Both the position numbers and the translations under genes were made by a program. Source: CAVXXB01 sp963765585 (lineage in GTDB: Bacteria; Calditrichota; Calditrichia; JAJRVZ01). Taken from it: DNA of 64,000 nucleotides. The notes beneath the pieces are model-generated. The model made no database searches. It saw nothing but the letters and a program-made list of their open reading frames with translations, and was not told the origin of the DNA. The DNA lies in assembly GCA_963765585.1 (NCBI GenBank), contig CAVXXB010000010.1, forward strand, positions 62,001 through 126,000. The letters run 5' to 3'. This document shows, piece after piece, positions 17,295 to 25,788 of this stretch (its first letter is position 1; the number at the start of each line of letters is the position of its first letter).

Positions 17295-17969
17295 TTATTC
17301 TGCGGTGCCCAGCAGTTGTTTGGCTTCCTTTACGGCTGAAGATGCATCTGGTGCAAATCCATGCGCACCAATTTCACGTGCGAATTTGTCGGTGACGGGT
17401 GCGCCGCCGATAATCACTTTATTGGTCAGGCCGTTTTGATTCAATACATCAACTACGCTGCGCATGTTTTCCATGGTGGTGGTGAGCAGGGCAGACATGC
17501 CAACCAGGGCATCGGGATTCTTTTTTGCTTCGTCAAGAAACTTCTGTGGTGGTGTATTAACGCCCACATCGATCACTTCAAATCCCGCGCCCTCCATCAT
17601 CATTGCTACCAGGTTTTTACCGATATCATGTAAATCACCCTGAACCGAACCGATAATTATTTTTCCCGGAGAATATGCATTCTCCCCGATCATCAGGGGA
17701 CGCAGAATCTCTAATCCCGCCTTCATTGCCTTTGCCGAAAACATCATTTCCGGAACAAAATACTCACCGTTGGAGAATTTTTCTCCAACGATATCCATTC
17801 CTGCGATCAGGCCTTTACGCAAAATATCTTCCACTTCTATATTTGCTGAAACTGCTTCTTGTACTTTCTCCTGTACACCTGGTTTATCTGCAAATTCAGG
17901 CGGATATTTTGAATTTGAATTTATATGTCCACTTACCACCAGATTTTTTATCTCATCGATAATGTTCAT
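17295..17969 (-). CDS. Corrinoid (B12-binding) methyltransferase protein
   Basis: The 224-residue protein has two domains. The first is a helical cap (EDILRKGLIAGMDIVGEKFSNGEYFVPEMMFSA split into its usual helices). The second is a Rossmann-like cobalamin domain with the signature DLHDIGKNL, whose His is the lower cobalt ligand, followed by VIDVGVN and IIGGAPVT. It is the MtbC/MtaC/MtmC-like partner that carries the methyl group. An AAGGAAT site precedes the ATG. The UROD-type methyltransferase gene follows. No pyrrolysine or MttB-type gene is near, so the methyl donor is open. Confidence 0.92.
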   Translation of the reverse strand: MNIIDEIKNLVVSGHINSNSKYPPEFADKPGVQEKVQEAVSANIEVEDILRKGLIAGMDIVGEKFSNGEYFVPEMMFSAKAMKAGLEILRPLMIGENAYSPGKIIIGSVQGDLHDIGKNLVAMMMEGAGFEVIDVGVNTPPQKFLDEAKKNPDALVGMSALLTTTMENMRSVVDVLNQNGLTNKVIIGGAPVTDKFAREIGAHGFAPDASSAVKEAKQLLGTAE

Positions 17970-18202
17970 TGTCGAATTCCTTCCTGGTTATTAATCAATA
18001 CAGATATAAACTTAATAATATTTTTATTTTAAGTCATTTTATTTTTATCTGGAAATACTGATTTTTTAATAGCTCAGGAAATATTTCACTGAAAAAAGGA
18101 ATTGTATTTAAAAATATTCAGATTAATGAACTTACGTTTAATATCCGATAATCTTTTAATAGATTTTAATTTTTTTAATATAAATCCGGAGGAGGAATTA
18201 AA

Positions 18203-18739
18203 ATGAGAACATATCTAATGAGTATCTTGGTTCTGGTTCTTGGTATGACAGGTATTACACAAGCACAGGATTTTTATATTGGTGCTGGTATCGGAAACAC
18301 ATTTATTGCCACGGAATTTGAAGATCTTGAAAATGAAGTGCAAAAACTGGATGAGAATGCAACCGGTTATAAATTCTTTGCCGGTCTGACTACACCCACA
18401 ATTCTTGGTGTCGAGGGCGGTTACCGGAGTCTTGGTACACTTACTGTTTCTAATTATGAGTTTGAGACCAAAACAACCGGCTGGGATGTATACGGCATGG
18501 GACATTTTGAGATACTGGGACTGATAGATTTATTTGCCAAAGCCGGTATGTTATTCTGGAAAACAGAGAGTGAATTTGTCGGAAACTCGTTTGGGGAAAC
18601 CGGCAGTGATTTCGCATGGGGTATTGGTGCAGGCGTTGGTCTTGGTCCGATTGGTGTGCGGTTGGAATGGGAAAATTTTCAGGTTGCGGATCCTGCATCC
18701 GTATCGATGTTGACGCTCAGTGCCACCTGGGGATTTTAA
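18203..18739 (+). CDS. Outer-membrane beta-barrel protein
   Basis: The 178-residue protein has a signal peptide (MSILVLVLGMTGITQAQ, cleavage after AQA) and then alternating amphipathic strands rich in Gly and aromatics (FYIGAGIGNTFIA, GYKFFAGLTT, LGVEGGYRS, DFAWGIGAGVGLG, VRLEWENF), ending in the terminal strand LTLSATWGF with a C-terminal Phe. This is an eight-stranded OmpW/OmpA-barrel-like layout. An excellent ribosome site (GGAGGAGGAATT) precedes the ATG. Function unknown. The palindrome at 18745-18765 follows the stop directly. Confidence 0.85.
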   Translation: MRTYLMSILVLVLGMTGITQAQDFYIGAGIGNTFIATEFEDLENEVQKLDENATGYKFFAGLTTPTILGVEGGYRSLGTLTVSNYEFETKTTGWDVYGMGHFEILGLIDLFAKAGMLFWKTESEFVGNSFGETGSDFAWGIGAGVGLGPIGVRLEWENFQVADPASVSMLTLSATWGF

Positions 18740-18744
18740 CTGAC

Positions 18745-18765
18745 ATCCCGAATTTATTTCGGGAT
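18745..18765. repeat. Short palindrome after the beta-barrel gene
   Basis: ATCCCG and CGGGAT flank AATTTATTT. It is a reduced relative of the palindrome at 726-781. It could form a 3' hairpin for the upstream mRNA. Confidence 0.6.
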
Positions 18766-18830
18766 CTGGATAAGTATTTTTTATTTTAGTCATTTTAAAT
18801 ACAATTAATCGGTGGTCTATGTTCATTTTT

Positions 18831-19057
18831 CAATAGAACACGGATTACCCCCGTGAAACGGGGCGGGACGGATAACGCGGATTCTCGCGGATAAGGAAAG
18901 AAGAGAATCGCAAAGATTTATAATTATTTATTCTGCGAACTTAGCGTCTTCTCCCCGAACTTTGCGGTTAATAATATGTAAACACCTGTTCAGAACAAAA
19001 TAAATAAGTTTTATATCCGTGAAAATCAGGGTTATCCGTGTAATCCGTGTTCCATTG
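18831..19057. repeat. Large ACACGGATTA inverted repeat with an inserted hairpin
   Basis: The left side starts CAATAGAACACGGATTA and the right side ends GTGTAATCCGTGTTCCATTG, its reverse complement. Inside the left arm lies a perfect small hairpin, CCCCGT-GAA-ACGGGG. The same hairpin in the same place recurs at 52512-52540. Inner arms with CGCAAAG/CTTTGCG words lie at about 18910 and 18955. The rest of the 480-bp gap before the peptidase gene shows no gene. Confidence 0.75.
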
Positions 19058-19221
19058 AGTAATTCAGATCTGCCACGATCCTGTTGATTAAACCGATTCT
19101 GTTAGCGTCCCGGCTTGCCTCATATTATTTACTTGTAATCTTTTTCGCATTCTTTTAAGTTTCTTTTAATCTTCTTTTATTGCAATATACTATTACAAAA
19201 ATATACAACGGGGATACCTGA

Positions 19222-20610
19222 ATGTTTGATATCAATACGTATATCCAGCGTCGTGAGGAATTAAAGAAAAAAGTCGAAAGTGGTGTGATCCTTTTTCTTG
19301 GTAACGATGAAAGTCCTATGAATTATAAAGATAATTATTATCACTTCCGGCAGGACAGCAGTTTCCTGTATTATTTTGGCTTAAATGAACCGGGATTGGC
19401 TGCGGTCATTGATATCGATTCCGGAAAAGAAGTCATTTATGGATATGATTTTACAGTAGATGATGTAATTTGGATGGGGCCGCAGGAGTCGCTGTCAGCC
19501 CGGGCAGAGAAGTGTGGTGTTTCTGAGACTGCTTCTTCGGAACAGCTTGCACAGGATTTGAAAGTATTTTCTGGAAAAAAACGTAATGTACATTTTTTAC
19601 CTCCATATCGCGCCGAACATTTTTTAAAGATAAAATCTCTAGTGGGTATTGATGAAGACTTTGCTATGGATCAAATTTCAATGGACCTGGTTCTGGCCGT
19701 GATATCTCAGCGATCGATCAAGTCCGATGACGAAGTGGATCAGATTGAGCAAGCCCATGCCATCACACGTGAAATGCATTTAATTGCCATGCGCATGGCG
19801 CGTCCGGGAATTTATGAAAGGGAAGTGGTAGGCGCGGTTAAAGGAATTGCTATTGGCGCCGGTGGTAATCCTTCATTTCCTGTAATTCTATCGGTCCATG
19901 GTGAGACATTACATAATCATTATCACGGAAATCAAATGAAAGAGGGTGATCTCGTAGTTCATGACTCCGGTGCCGAAACATCATTGGGCTATGCAGCAGA
20001 TATAACACGTACTTTTCCGGTAAACGGCACATATACTCAAAAACAAAAAGAAATTTATGAACTGGTCCTCAAGGCAAATATGGATAGCATTGCAGCCGTA
20101 AAACCCGATGTAAGTAATAAGGAAATTCATCTGCTGGCTGCAAAAACCATTGCTTCCGGCTTAATTGATCTTGGTCTTATGAAAGGCAGTGCAGATGATG
20201 CTGTTGCTGCAGGCGCCCATGCGTTGTTTTTTCCACATGGACTTGGCCATATGCTCGGTCTTGATGTACATGATATGGAGAATCTGGGAGAAAAATATGT
20301 CGGTTATGATGAAAAGACACCACGCAGCACGCAATTTGGACTTGCCTATCTGAGACTGGCGAAAGTTCTTAAACCGGGTTTTGTTTTGACCATAGAACCA
20401 GGTATTTATTTCATACCGGCCTTAATCGGGAAGTGGCGGTCTGAGAATAAATTTAAGGAGTATATAAATTATAACCGCCTGGATGATTATCTTGATTTTG
20501 GTGGCGTACGAATCGAAGATGATATACTTGTGACTACGGAAGGCAGCAGGGTGATCGGTAAGCCAATTCCCAAAACCGTATCGGATGTAGAAAAAATGAC
20601 AAGAAGATAA
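19222..20610 (+). CDS. pepP: Xaa-Pro aminopeptidase (M24B, aminopeptidase P)
   Basis: The 462-residue protein has the aminopeptidase P N-terminal domain (residues 1-140, NYYHFRQDSSFLYYFG) and a pita-bread catalytic domain. Metal ligands are visible in order: Asp in VVHDSGAE, Asp in GYAADITRTFP, His in HGLGHMLGLDVHD, Glu in TIEPGIYF and Glu in GGVRIEDDILV. It removes N-terminal residues that precede proline, using two Mn ions, in the cytoplasm. Intact and normal in length. No convincing partner genes; the next gene follows after 32 bp. Confidence 0.92.
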   Translation: MFDINTYIQRREELKKKVESGVILFLGNDESPMNYKDNYYHFRQDSSFLYYFGLNEPGLAAVIDIDSGKEVIYGYDFTVDDVIWMGPQESLSARAEKCGVSETASSEQLAQDLKVFSGKKRNVHFLPPYRAEHFLKIKSLVGIDEDFAMDQISMDLVLAVISQRSIKSDDEVDQIEQAHAITREMHLIAMRMARPGIYEREVVGAVKGIAIGAGGNPSFPVILSVHGETLHNHYHGNQMKEGDLVVHDSGAETSLGYAADITRTFPVNGTYTQKQKEIYELVLKANMDSIAAVKPDVSNKEIHLLAAKTIASGLIDLGLMKGSADDAVAAGAHALFFPHGLGHMLGLDVHDMENLGEKYVGYDEKTPRSTQFGLAYLRLAKVLKPGFVLTIEPGIYFIPALIGKWRSENKFKEYINYNRLDDYLDFGGVRIEDDILVTTEGSRVIGKPIPKTVSDVEKMTRR

Positions 20611-20642
20611 TCATTGCCATATAATTATAAGTCATATATATT

Positions 20643-21557
20643 ATGCATATGAAAATCTTTTACATCATTGTTATCATACAGTTGATATTTAGCCCGTTAC
20701 TCAGCTCATCAAATACACTAACCTTGATTTACACGAACAATACAAACGGTGTCTTTCAAAACTGCAACTGTCCTGCAAGATCCTATGGCGCACTAGAAAA
20801 AAGAGCCTGGTTGATCGATAGTCTACGACAAGCTTATGATGATGTACTGCTCGTAGATACCGGTGATATTTTAGATATTCGCAAAGATTCACTCCTTCAC
20901 AGGTATATAATGAAGGCATATAATAAAATCGGCTATGATTACTGGGTTTGTGGCGATCAGGATTTTACTGAGGGCGTGGATTATTTTAAAAAATATCTAC
21001 TCAATTCAAATATGTCATTGTTAAATACGAACTTATATATCGATGATGAATTACCCGGAGAAATGTATCAGATCAGATCCTTCAAATTTATTACGATTGG
21101 TATAGTCGGTACAATATCGCAAAGAATAAACCAATACATTGCCGATGATATGTACGATGTGCGAATTACCAATCAAATGGAGACTCTGGCCCCAATCATT
21201 GAGAAATTGGATAAGGAAACTGATTTTATAATTGTGCTATCACACAGCGGCTTTGAAAATGACCGGATAATTGCCCAGAAATTTCCACAAATAGATTTAA
21301 TTATCGGCGGGCATTCCCAGACAATCGTTGAGAATCCCCATCAGGAGGGTAAATGTTTAATTGTTCAGGCGGGTGAAAGCGGATACCGGACAGGGATATT
21401 GAATTTGCATTTCGAAAAACATTACTTAAATTCATATGAAAATCAGTTGTACCTACTCGAGAAAAATCATCCGGATGATCCGGACGTTCTTGAGATGATA
21501 TACGAGTATCAACGTATGCGATTAAGTAAAATTGAAAAATTAATTATAAACGAATAA
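20643..21557 (+). CDS. Secreted metallophosphatase (5'-nucleotidase N-terminal-like)
   Basis: The 304-residue protein opens with a signal peptide (IFYIIVIIQLIFSPLLSSS). A calcineurin-like fold follows: LIYTNNTNGVFQNCNCPARSYGALEKRA, where DxH of typical enzymes is replaced by NxNG, then VDTGDILD, an unusual VCGDQDF in place of GNHE, and a C-terminal LSHSGFENDR and IIGGHSQT pair that retains the late His ligands. The paired Cys (CNCP) near the start are seen in many FCB homologues. Loss of the first metal ligand may mean altered metal use. Start could be either of two ATGs (20643 or 20649). Confidence 0.78.
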   Translation: MHMKIFYIIVIIQLIFSPLLSSSNTLTLIYTNNTNGVFQNCNCPARSYGALEKRAWLIDSLRQAYDDVLLVDTGDILDIRKDSLLHRYIMKAYNKIGYDYWVCGDQDFTEGVDYFKKYLLNSNMSLLNTNLYIDDELPGEMYQIRSFKFITIGIVGTISQRINQYIADDMYDVRITNQMETLAPIIEKLDKETDFIIVLSHSGFENDRIIAQKFPQIDLIIGGHSQTIVENPHQEGKCLIVQAGESGYRTGILNLHFEKHYLNSYENQLYLLEKNHPDDPDVLEMIYEYQRMRLSKIEKLIINE

Positions 21558-21572
21558 ATCAAGGAGACTATA

Positions 21573-21668
21573 ATGGGAAAATGCCTGAGAGCAGTTAAAA
21601 AACGAAAAAGACGCAAAAGATGGGTTGAGAGAAAAAAAGAACTCGTTAGAAAATTAATGAAGAAGTAA
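21573..21668 (+). CDS. Very small basic protein, 31 aa
   Basis: This short frame starts MGKCLRAVKKRKRRKR and ends in KLMKK, with more than half of its residues Lys or Arg. A near-perfect ribosome site (AAGGAG) lies six bases before the ATG, which is the main support for it being real. Composition and length are like the AURKAIP1/COX24-type small ribosome-associated proteins (bL38-like) of Bacteroidota, but the match is by composition, so this name is tentative. It begins 15 bp after the metallophosphatase stop and could be cotranscribed with it. Confidence 0.6.
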   Translation: MGKCLRAVKKRKRRKRWVERKKELVRKLMKK

Positions 21669-21708
21669 GTTACCTGTTTAAGATTGGAGAACACTGAAAA
21701 ACAAAGAG

Positions 21709-21827
21709 AAGTTAGAATTTAAAAGTTAACCATTAGCGATTGGCAATTGGCCCTAAGGATTTAAAATTTTAATCTATTGTACTTACCCACTTCTAATTTC
21801 TAACTGCTAACTCCTAATTTCTAATTT
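21709..21827. repeat. Layered inverted repeat, TTAGAAT outside and TTGGCAA inside
   Basis: The left arm is at 21709-21730 (AAGTTAGAATTTAAAAGTTA onwards), and the right arm at 21790-21827 (CTTCTAATTTCTAACTGCTA onwards). A TTGGCAATTGG block (about 21740-21750) lies inside. It follows the same nesting order as 8771-8902 and 58453-58562. Confidence 0.65.
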
Positions 21828-21841
21828 CCGGGACCAGGACT

Positions 21842-22492
21842 ATGATCATTCGATTTTCGTTTTACATATTATTAATATTATCGTTTGTGGCATGTGGTAA
21901 TATTGAGGTAAATCAAAATATAGAAATTGCGGATGGCAAGCGGCACAAGGATGATATTACCACGGTGAACGGATCAATAACGATTGGAAAAGATTGTGAG
22001 ATCCTGGGTTCCTGCCAGAGCATCAACGGGAACATTGAAATCGGCTCAAGGTCGGTCGTTCAGGATGTCAGTTCGGTAAATGGCAGAATCCTCATAGGTA
22101 AAGATGTTCGTGTGAGGGGTGACGTCAATTCTATTAATGGCGAACTGACCATAAAATCCGGATCAGTTATCTCACGATCTATTGATGTCCTCAATCAAAA
22201 TATAAAAATTACCGGATCAGAAGTTGGTGGCGATATCTCCATAAAAAATGGTGACATATTTCTACGTGAGAAAACAACTGTTAATGGAAGTATTCTTGTC
22301 AACACCGAGAGTATATTGGAAATTGAGGGGAGCCAGCGTCAATCCGCAATTGTTGAGATCTCCGGGGGATCCGTTGTAAAAGGAGATATCGACGTGGGGG
22401 ACAGGGCCATAGAGGTGAAAGTCAGGCTGATTGACGGTGGTAAAGTGTTGGGTGAGGTTCTGAATGCTGAAATTATAGACAAAGATATGTGA
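21842..22492 (+). CDS. Bactofilin-like polymer-forming lipoprotein
   Basis: The 216-residue protein has a lipoprotein signal (ILLILSFVAC then GN). The rest is a regular series of about nine short repeats with the core VNGSITIGKD / INGNIEIG / VNGRILIGKDV / INGELTIKSG. This spacing of roughly 17-19 residues fits a right-handed beta-helix of the bactofilin kind. Cytoplasmic bactofilins polymerise into scaffolds; this one is predicted to be lipid-anchored on the outer or inner membrane instead. Function is unknown. No operon partners. Confidence 0.75.
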   Translation: MIIRFSFYILLILSFVACGNIEVNQNIEIADGKRHKDDITTVNGSITIGKDCEILGSCQSINGNIEIGSRSVVQDVSSVNGRILIGKDVRVRGDVNSINGELTIKSGSVISRSIDVLNQNIKITGSEVGGDISIKNGDIFLREKTTVNGSILVNTESILEIEGSQRQSAIVEISGGSVVKGDIDVGDRAIEVKVRLIDGGKVLGEVLNAEIIDKDM

Positions 22493-22604
22493 TAGCTTAA
22501 AATTACCTCTGATTGATTTTATCATCCATCAGGTACTTATGTTCTCTCACACCATGCCAGAAGTTCGCTGGTAAAACAGACTCTGAATATACATCCGGGA
22601 GCTG

Positions 22605-23141
22605 TTATTTTACCATGTCTTGTCCCGCGCGAAATGCTTTGATATTCATTTCCTCTGTTCCCTTTGGTACCCGTGCCCTGATGGCATTGATAATGGCATC
22701 CTCGGAGACGATTTTGGACAGGCGTTCCATAGCACCCAACGCGATAATATTTGCTACTATCTTACGGCCAATTTTTTCTTCGGCAATTTCAGTGATCGGG
22801 TAACTATATACCGAGTAGTTGCCATCCGGCGTATTTCGAACAAAGTTCGAATCAACAATGACTATGCCATTTTCTTTCACATCAGAGGTATACTTATCAA
22901 CAGCCTCCTGGGTCATGGCCAGTAATAAATCAATATTCATTGCTTTTGGAAAATCAATATCGTCATCACTTATGATGACTTCAGAACGGCTGGCGCCACC
23001 GCGTGCCTCCGGACCATAAGATTGACTCTGGGTAGCGTTTTTATTATCATAGATTGCCGCAGCTTCGGCCAGGATCTTTCCAATTAGAATTAGACCCTGT
23101 CCACCGGCGCCGCTTAAACGAATTTCATAGCGAAAGCTCAT
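22605..23141 (-). CDS. korC: 2-oxoglutarate:ferredoxin oxidoreductase, gamma subunit
   Basis: The 178-residue protein shows the pyruvate/ketoacid ferredoxin oxidoreductase gamma-domain features: IRLSGAGGQGLILIGKIL at the start, TQSQSYGPEARGGASRSEVIIS in the middle and DIDFPKAMNIDLLLAM after it. It completes a KorABC complex that decarboxylates 2-oxoglutarate to succinyl-CoA and reduces ferredoxin, or runs in reverse in reductive TCA metabolism. Last gene of korDABC, 11 bp after korB, with an AAAGGGA site. Other 2-oxoacid substrates (branched-chain) cannot be excluded. Confidence 0.9.
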   Translation of the reverse strand: MSFRYEIRLSGAGGQGLILIGKILAEAAAIYDNKNATQSQSYGPEARGGASRSEVIISDDDIDFPKAMNIDLLLAMTQEAVDKYTSDVKENGIVIVDSNFVRNTPDGNYSVYSYPITEIAEEKIGRKIVANIIALGAMERLSKIVSEDAIINAIRARVPKGTEEMNIKAFRAGQDMVK

Positions 23142-23152
23142 AAACTTTCCCT

Positions 23153-23968
23153 TTACATATATCTGCGTTGTGCTTGTGAGGTTATTTTATCATATGTTGC
23201 TATATATTCAGGTAGTTCGCGGTCAGTCAGAACTCCGATAACCGTTTTTCCCAGTAGTTCTTCCGGTGTCATTTCTTTTGCACGCTCAATCCGGACAGCC
23301 TGATCTTTTTGTGCTAAAATGAGATCTTTTGGTCGCCCCTTTTTGTTAAGTTTCCCATAAGCAGTGGGGCAGGGAGATAGTATCTCCACCAGCGAAAATC
23401 CCTTTTTTGAGATCGCTTTCTCAATAAGTTTTTCCAACAGTTTGGCATGGTATACGGTGCAGCGTGCAACAAATGATGCCCCGGCCGCAACGGTTAACCC
23501 GGCGATGTCAAAAGTGTTTTCTAATCCGCCGTAGGGGGCTGTTGTGGCAATATCACCCATCGGTGTGGTGGGAGAAACCTGTCCGCCTGTCATGCCATAA
23601 ATAAAATTATTGTATACCAATACAGTCAGATTAATATTTCTACGCGCGGCATGGATCAGGTGATTACCGCCAATAGCTGTTGCATCACCATCACCCGTTA
23701 CTACTATGGTAGTTAATTCCGGGCGTGACATTTTTAAACCAGTGGCAAACGGAATTGCCCGGCCATGTGTTGTATGTAATGTATTAAAATCTGCATAACC
23801 CGGTGTCCGGCTGGAACAGCCGATTCCAGAGACCATAGCAATTTTGTTTTGTTCAAGTCCCAGGTTGTTGATCGCGCGAATGATAGCTTTCAGCGCAATA
23901 CCATCACCGCACCCTTCACACCAGATGTGCGGAAATTTATCTTCTCGAAGCATGGGCAAATAATCCAT
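23153..23968 (-). CDS. korB: 2-oxoglutarate:ferredoxin oxidoreductase, beta subunit
   Basis: The 271-residue thiamine diphosphate-binding subunit has CEGCGDGIALKAI near the N-terminus and the TPP motif VTGDGDATAIGGNHLIHAARRN, followed by NNFIYGMTGGQVSPTTP, typical for KorB-like proteins. The MVSGIGCSSR segment with its Cys is conserved in these subunits. It begins three bases after korA ends and is followed by korC. It is a cytoplasmic iron-sulfur enzyme component. The short length is normal for the four-subunit type. Confidence 0.93.
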   Translation of the reverse strand: MDYLPMLREDKFPHIWCEGCGDGIALKAIIRAINNLGLEQNKIAMVSGIGCSSRTPGYADFNTLHTTHGRAIPFATGLKMSRPELTTIVVTGDGDATAIGGNHLIHAARRNINLTVLVYNNFIYGMTGGQVSPTTPMGDIATTAPYGGLENTFDIAGLTVAAGASFVARCTVYHAKLLEKLIEKAISKKGFSLVEILSPCPTAYGKLNKKGRPKDLILAQKDQAVRIERAKEMTPEELLGKTVIGVLTDRELPEYIATYDKITSQAQRRYM

Positions 23969-23971
23969 ATG

Positions 23972-25105
23972 TCAGACACACTCCTTAATTTTTTCCAGGA
24001 TTTCAAGCGGATTTATCGGATCACCTGTAATTTTGTTTACCTTATGAACTTTGGCTTTTCCGGCTGCCGCATGTTCTACTTCATGGGCAATCTGTCCAAG
24101 ATTTAATTCTGGTACAATGATATCAGAAACCTGTTCCGCAAATTTGGCTATGCGCTCGACGGGAAATGGCCACAATGTTTTAATGCGCAGCATACCCACC
24201 TTTATACCGGCCTCCCTGGCCTTGATTAATGCATTTCTTGAAGATCTTGCACTTGAGCCAAAAGTAACGATACCAATCTCAGCATCCTCCATTTGAGTTT
24301 CCTCATAATCGAGAATTTCGTCCATGTATTTATCTATTTTCGAATTTAGTCTGGTAAGCATGGCATCAATTTCTTGGGTGTTATTTGTCGGAAAACCGGT
24401 CTGGTCATGAACCAGTCCGGTAACATGATAACGATAACCATCGCCAAAATTTGCCATTGCGGGTATTAATGAATCATCGATACGGTATGGCAGGTAGTCT
24501 TCCGGTGATTCAGTTGGTTTCTTGCGGTTGAAAATTTCAAGGGTCTCAGGATCGGGAAGTTCCACTCTCTCATGAACATGGCCGATTATTTCGTCTAAAA
24601 GCAGAATGACCGGCACTCTGTATTTTTCTGACATATTAAATGCTCTGATGGTCATGTAATACGATTCAGTAACACTGGCTGGCGTCAGAGCAATAATCGG
24701 ATGATCACCATGTGTACCCCAGCGCGCCTGCATTACATCGGATTGTGAGGGCAGGGTCGGCAGGCCGGTGCTCGGACCACCACGCATCACATTTACTATT
24801 ACTACAGGTACTTCGGTAATGCATGCATACCCTATGTTTTCCTGCTTTAGTGAAAAACCAGGCCCGCTTGTAGCGGTTAGGGATTTGCTTCCGCCTAAAG
24901 ATGCACCGATAACAGCACCCATGGCGGCAATTTCATCTTCCATCTGGATAAAGCGACCGCCGACTTCCGGGAGTCTTTTACTCAGCTGTTCTGCAATTTC
25001 GGACGAGGGTGTAATTGGATATCCTGCAAAGAATTTACAGCCGGCATCAATGGCACCTTCTGCGACTGCAATATTTCCCTGCATCATATAAATTCGAGGT
25101 TGCAC
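23972..25105 (-). CDS. korA: 2-oxoglutarate:ferredoxin oxidoreductase, alpha subunit
   Basis: The 377-residue protein has the KorA/PorA-type domain I signature FFAGYPITPSSEIAEQL, the MEDEIAAMGAVIGASLGG helix, and TATSGPGFSLKQENIGYA, plus a C-terminal transketolase-like domain (IGIVTFGSSARSS). It has no N-terminal gamma fusion; gamma is separate (korC). The start is a GTG at 25105 with AAGGAGA ten bases upstream. The gene follows korD by 12 bp. With Nfn it links ferredoxin and NAD(P)H pools. Confidence 0.93.
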   Translation of the reverse strand: MQPRIYMMQGNIAVAEGAIDAGCKFFAGYPITPSSEIAEQLSKRLPEVGGRFIQMEDEIAAMGAVIGASLGGSKSLTATSGPGFSLKQENIGYACITEVPVVIVNVMRGGPSTGLPTLPSQSDVMQARWGTHGDHPIIALTPASVTESYYMTIRAFNMSEKYRVPVILLLDEIIGHVHERVELPDPETLEIFNRKKPTESPEDYLPYRIDDSLIPAMANFGDGYRYHVTGLVHDQTGFPTNNTQEIDAMLTRLNSKIDKYMDEILDYEETQMEDAEIGIVTFGSSARSSRNALIKAREAGIKVGMLRIKTLWPFPVERIAKFAEQVSDIIVPELNLGQIAHEVEHAAAGKAKVHKVNKITGDPINPLEILEKIKECV

Positions 25106-25117
25106 GAATATATCTCC

Positions 25118-25351
25118 TTATTCAGCGGATTTTTTATTCTTGGATTCCGGGCGATTGACAACGATCGCAAAATCAGGGCAGAGCAATTCACAGAGCTGAC
25201 AGTATGTGCATCTCTCGGCATCCTTGATCACGGCAATAAAATCTTTCATTTCCAGAACATCTCTGGGACAAACATCTACACAGATCTCACATCCCTTACA
25301 CCACGCAGGATTTATCTTGACCGGCTCGGTAATAGTCCATCTGTCTATCAT
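25118..25351 (-). CDS. korD: 2-oxoglutarate:ferredoxin oxidoreductase, delta (ferredoxin) subunit
   Basis: The 77-residue 2[4Fe-4S] ferredoxin has clusters CKGCEICVDVCPRDV and CTYCQLCELLCPDFAI. It is the small electron-transfer subunit usually encoded with korABC. First gene of the operon, with GAAAGGA before the ATG. The 437-bp gap upstream separates it from the divergent yifB. Confidence 0.92.
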   Translation of the reverse strand: MIDRWTITEPVKINPAWCKGCEICVDVCPRDVLEMKDFIAVIKDAERCTYCQLCELLCPDFAIVVNRPESKNKKSAE

Positions 25352-25470
25352 TTCCTTTCGCTTAAATCTGATACAAATTATTACCCGAAATAATATAATC
25401 GTAATAAAATGTATTTTATCAATTTAAGAAATAAAATTTTTCAAGCAAAGGGTTAATTTGAGAGTTTTTT

Positions 25471-25554
25471 GACAGGATGCAGGAATCAAGTTACAAGATA
25501 CAAGATACAAGATGCAGGATGCAAGATGCGGGATTCTAGATGCTTGATACTTGG
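25471..25554. repeat. Tandem ATACAAG/ATGCAGG word block
   Basis: The block begins GACAGGATGCAGGAATCAAG and goes on as repeated ACAAGAT/GCAGGAT words to about 25554. It is the reverse-complement family of the block at 52706-52767. It occupies the middle of the 437-bp gap between korD and yifB; the rest of the gap is AT-rich with no convincing gene. Confidence 0.65.
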
Positions 25555-25788
25555 TGTCATTCTGTAAGAACTTTGGACCTTATTCGAAATAAAAAAATTA
25601 CCCCAAATCCGCACAGGTGTGCAAAAAAACGTTCTAATTCATTATAGTTTCAAGTCTATTTGCCTCTATTTACACATATTTAGCTATGGCATTAATTTTG
25701 CAATTCTACTGATTGATCTGGTTGAACTCATTCCTGGATTAAATTTAGTGCAAAATATTTTAGTATCTATATTAAATGGTGATTCAAG

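Noticed and set aside
17970..18202. Cobalamin riboswitch upstream of the corrinoid-protein gene
   Set aside because: No B12-box-like motif was found; the region is plain AT-rich DNA.
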